64,000 bases of DNA from Altererythrobacter sp. KTW20L. GTDB lineage: Bacteria; Pseudomonadota; Alphaproteobacteria; Sphingomonadales; Sphingomonadaceae. Under the pieces are notes generated by a model. The model saw only the letters and a list, made by a program, of their open reading frames with translations, had not been told where the DNA came from and did no database searches. Position numbers and translations under genes: made by a program. Below, piece after piece: positions 62,960-64,000 of this stretch. The stretch spans positions 62,001-126,000 of the forward strand of contig NZ_JAMFLH010000006.1 in NCBI RefSeq assembly GCF_023501975.1, given 5' to 3'. Each line of letters begins with the position of its first letter. Positions within the stretch are counted from its first letter, which is position 1.

Positions 62960-64000
62960 GCTTTCGGACGTTTGCCGTTGCCGCCATTGCCCTTGCCATT
63001 ACCGTTGCCCTTGCCATTACCGTTGCCGTTGGGTTCGGTAGGCAGGATTTCCACCACGATGTCGCCGTCCATCAGGATCGTCGCCTCGTTCTCCCAATAG
63101 CCGAAGGCGGTGCCCTGGCGGTAGATGCGCAGGCCTTTGCCGCCGGAGACCAGCTCGCTCAGCGGGCGGCCGACTTCCTGGGGCGAAACCACCCGTTCGA
63201 CCAGTTGGACCCGGCCCGTCACGCTGGCGAGGTCGGCGAGGTAATCGGAGATGTGCGCCCCCTGCGCGCTGCCGGCCAGCAGCAGGCCGGTAAAGCGAAC
63301 CGGGTTGATCACATTGTCCGCCCCCGCCTGCCGCGCCAGGATCTCGTTGTCGGCCGCGCGCACCACAACGCTGATCGGCACCTTGGGGGCGAGGTGGCGC
63401 ACGGTCAGCACGATCAGGATCGAGCTGTCATCGCGCCCGGCCGACACCAGCACGCTGGCCGCCTCGGCGATGCGCACGGCTTCAAGACTTTCATCGCGCG
63501 AAGCATCGGCGGCGATCACGTTGCAGCCCAGCTCCTCGGCCAGGCGCAGGCGGTCCTCGCCCGGGTCCATGACCACGATGGACGTGGGATCGGCCCCGCG
63601 CTCGATCAGCTCGCGCACGGCTTCCGAGCCCGATACGCCGAAGCCGAGCACCACGATGTGGCCGGTCAGGTTCTTTTGGATGCGAGCCATGCGGAACTTC
63701 TCCCAGCTTCTCTTGATAAGGAACGAGTATGCGGCGCCAACAAAAATGAAGAGCACCGCGATCCGCACCGGGGTGACGATCACCGCCTCCACGAACCGCG
63801 CCGAATTGCTGATCGGCGCGATGTCGCCAAACCCCGTCGTGGTGATCGAGATCATCGTGAAATAGACCACGTCGAGGAAGCTGACATGGCCATCGTGATG
63901 ATCGATCAGTCCGTCGCGGTGGAACCAATGGATCATGATCACCATCAGGATCAACAACAGGGCAAAGCCGAGCCTGAGGCCCAGGTCGCCCCAGACCGGT
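62956..64000 (-). CDS. Potassium channel with TrkA-N domain, 5' end off window
   Basis: The frame is open to the right edge, so the gene continues beyond 64000 and at least 348 residues are visible. Two helices flank the pore: YFTMISITTTGFGDIAPIS holds the selectivity filter as TTGFGD rather than TVGYGD. HIVVLGFGVSGSEAV begins the TrkA-N (RCK) domain, with VVMDPGEDRL and AADASRDESLE, followed by a TrkA-C domain. The C-terminal 25 residues are an unusual GNGNGKGNG-type repeat encoded by near-identical 18-bp units (about 62980-63035). Confidence 0.88.
   Translation of the reverse strand, partial: PVWGDLGLRLGFALLLILMVIMIHWFHRDGLIDHHDGHVSFLDVVYFTMISITTTGFGDIAPISNSARFVEAVIVTPVRIAVLFIFVGAAYSFLIKRSWEKFRMARIQKNLTGHIVVLGFGVSGSEAVRELIERGADPTSIVVMDPGEDRLRLAEELGCNVIAADASRDESLEAVRIAEAASVLVSAGRDDSSILIVLTVRHLAPKVPISVVVRAADNEILARQAGADNVINPVRFTGLLLAGSAQGAHISDYLADLASVTGRVQLVERVVSPQEVGRPLSELVSGGKGLRIYRQGTAFGYWENEATILMDGDIVVEILPTEPNGNGNGKGNGNGKGNGGNGKRPKA

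Noticed and set aside
62975-63040. Short regular repeats resembling a CRISPR array
   Set aside because: They are in frame inside the channel gene, have no spacers and encode a Gly/Asn tail. No CRISPR array or cas gene was seen anywhere in the window.

Overview
The window looks like a chromosomal segment of a high-GC alphaproteobacterium of the order Sphingomonadales. The basis is the gene set and arrangement: PhyR of the alphaproteobacterial general stress response, an RcdA-type DUF1465 protein, the class I PHA synthase with a phasin, lptF-lptG, a complete Entner-Doudoroff operon, and GGAAC-N16-CGTT (EcfG-type) promoters. Genus is not decidable from this window.

Layout. 1-3640 is a short, compositionally different accessory tract abutting the 3' end of a tRNA-Thr gene. 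It holds a TIR-domain gene that appears frameshifted, a truncated DUF6988 gene, fragments of a type I restriction system in which a piece of hsdM is joined to the 3' third of hsdR, and an intact DUF3644 gene. After tRNA-Thr and tRNA-Cys come an FAD oxidoreductase, a cold-shock gene and a HisKA_2/HWE-type histidine kinase. 7.2-12.5 kb carries an IlvD/Edd dehydratase with its MFS partner, a winged-helix regulator and an AlaC-type aminotransferase. 12.6-15.5 kb is the polyhydroxyalkanoate locus, then clpS and lptFG, then a metallo-hydrolase, a lipoprotein, a desaturase and a GNAT-like protein.

22.9-24.5 kb is a stress-signalling node: a single-domain response regulator, phyR with a clear EcfG-type promoter, and, between them on the other strand, a second EcfG-type promoter followed by about 88 nt ending in a strong intrinsic terminator. 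I read this as an unannotated small RNA with a C-rich hairpin loop; it is the most interesting item here.

24.5-33.4 kb is one long leftward gene train (VOC protein, MFS carrier, three tandem 2,4'-dihydroxyacetophenone-dioxygenase-like cupins, SDR, two zinc alcohol dehydrogenases, a metallo-hydrolase, MATE exporter) facing a rightward aldolase/[2Fe-2S]/arsC group: an uncharacterised catabolic cluster. 35-51.6 kb is mostly housekeeping: lipB, nadA, glpK, rcdA-like, two DUF465 genes, ptsP, a RodZ-like HTH protein, a TPR protein, tilS and an L,D-transpeptidase.

51.7-59.3 kb is the central-carbon operon zwf-edd-glk-eda-ppc, whose PEP-carboxylase-like last gene lacks several canonical catalytic motifs. 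59.5-64 kb has a transglutaminase, YjbQ, rimO, a DUF1761 protein and a potassium channel cut by the window edge. Two copies of a dispersed, roughly 200-bp repeat (5.5 kb and 61 kb, opposite orientations) fill two of the three long non-coding gaps; a REP-like palindrome pair lies beside the second copy. Starts were chosen by homologous N-termini and ribosome-binding sites; composition statements are by eye.
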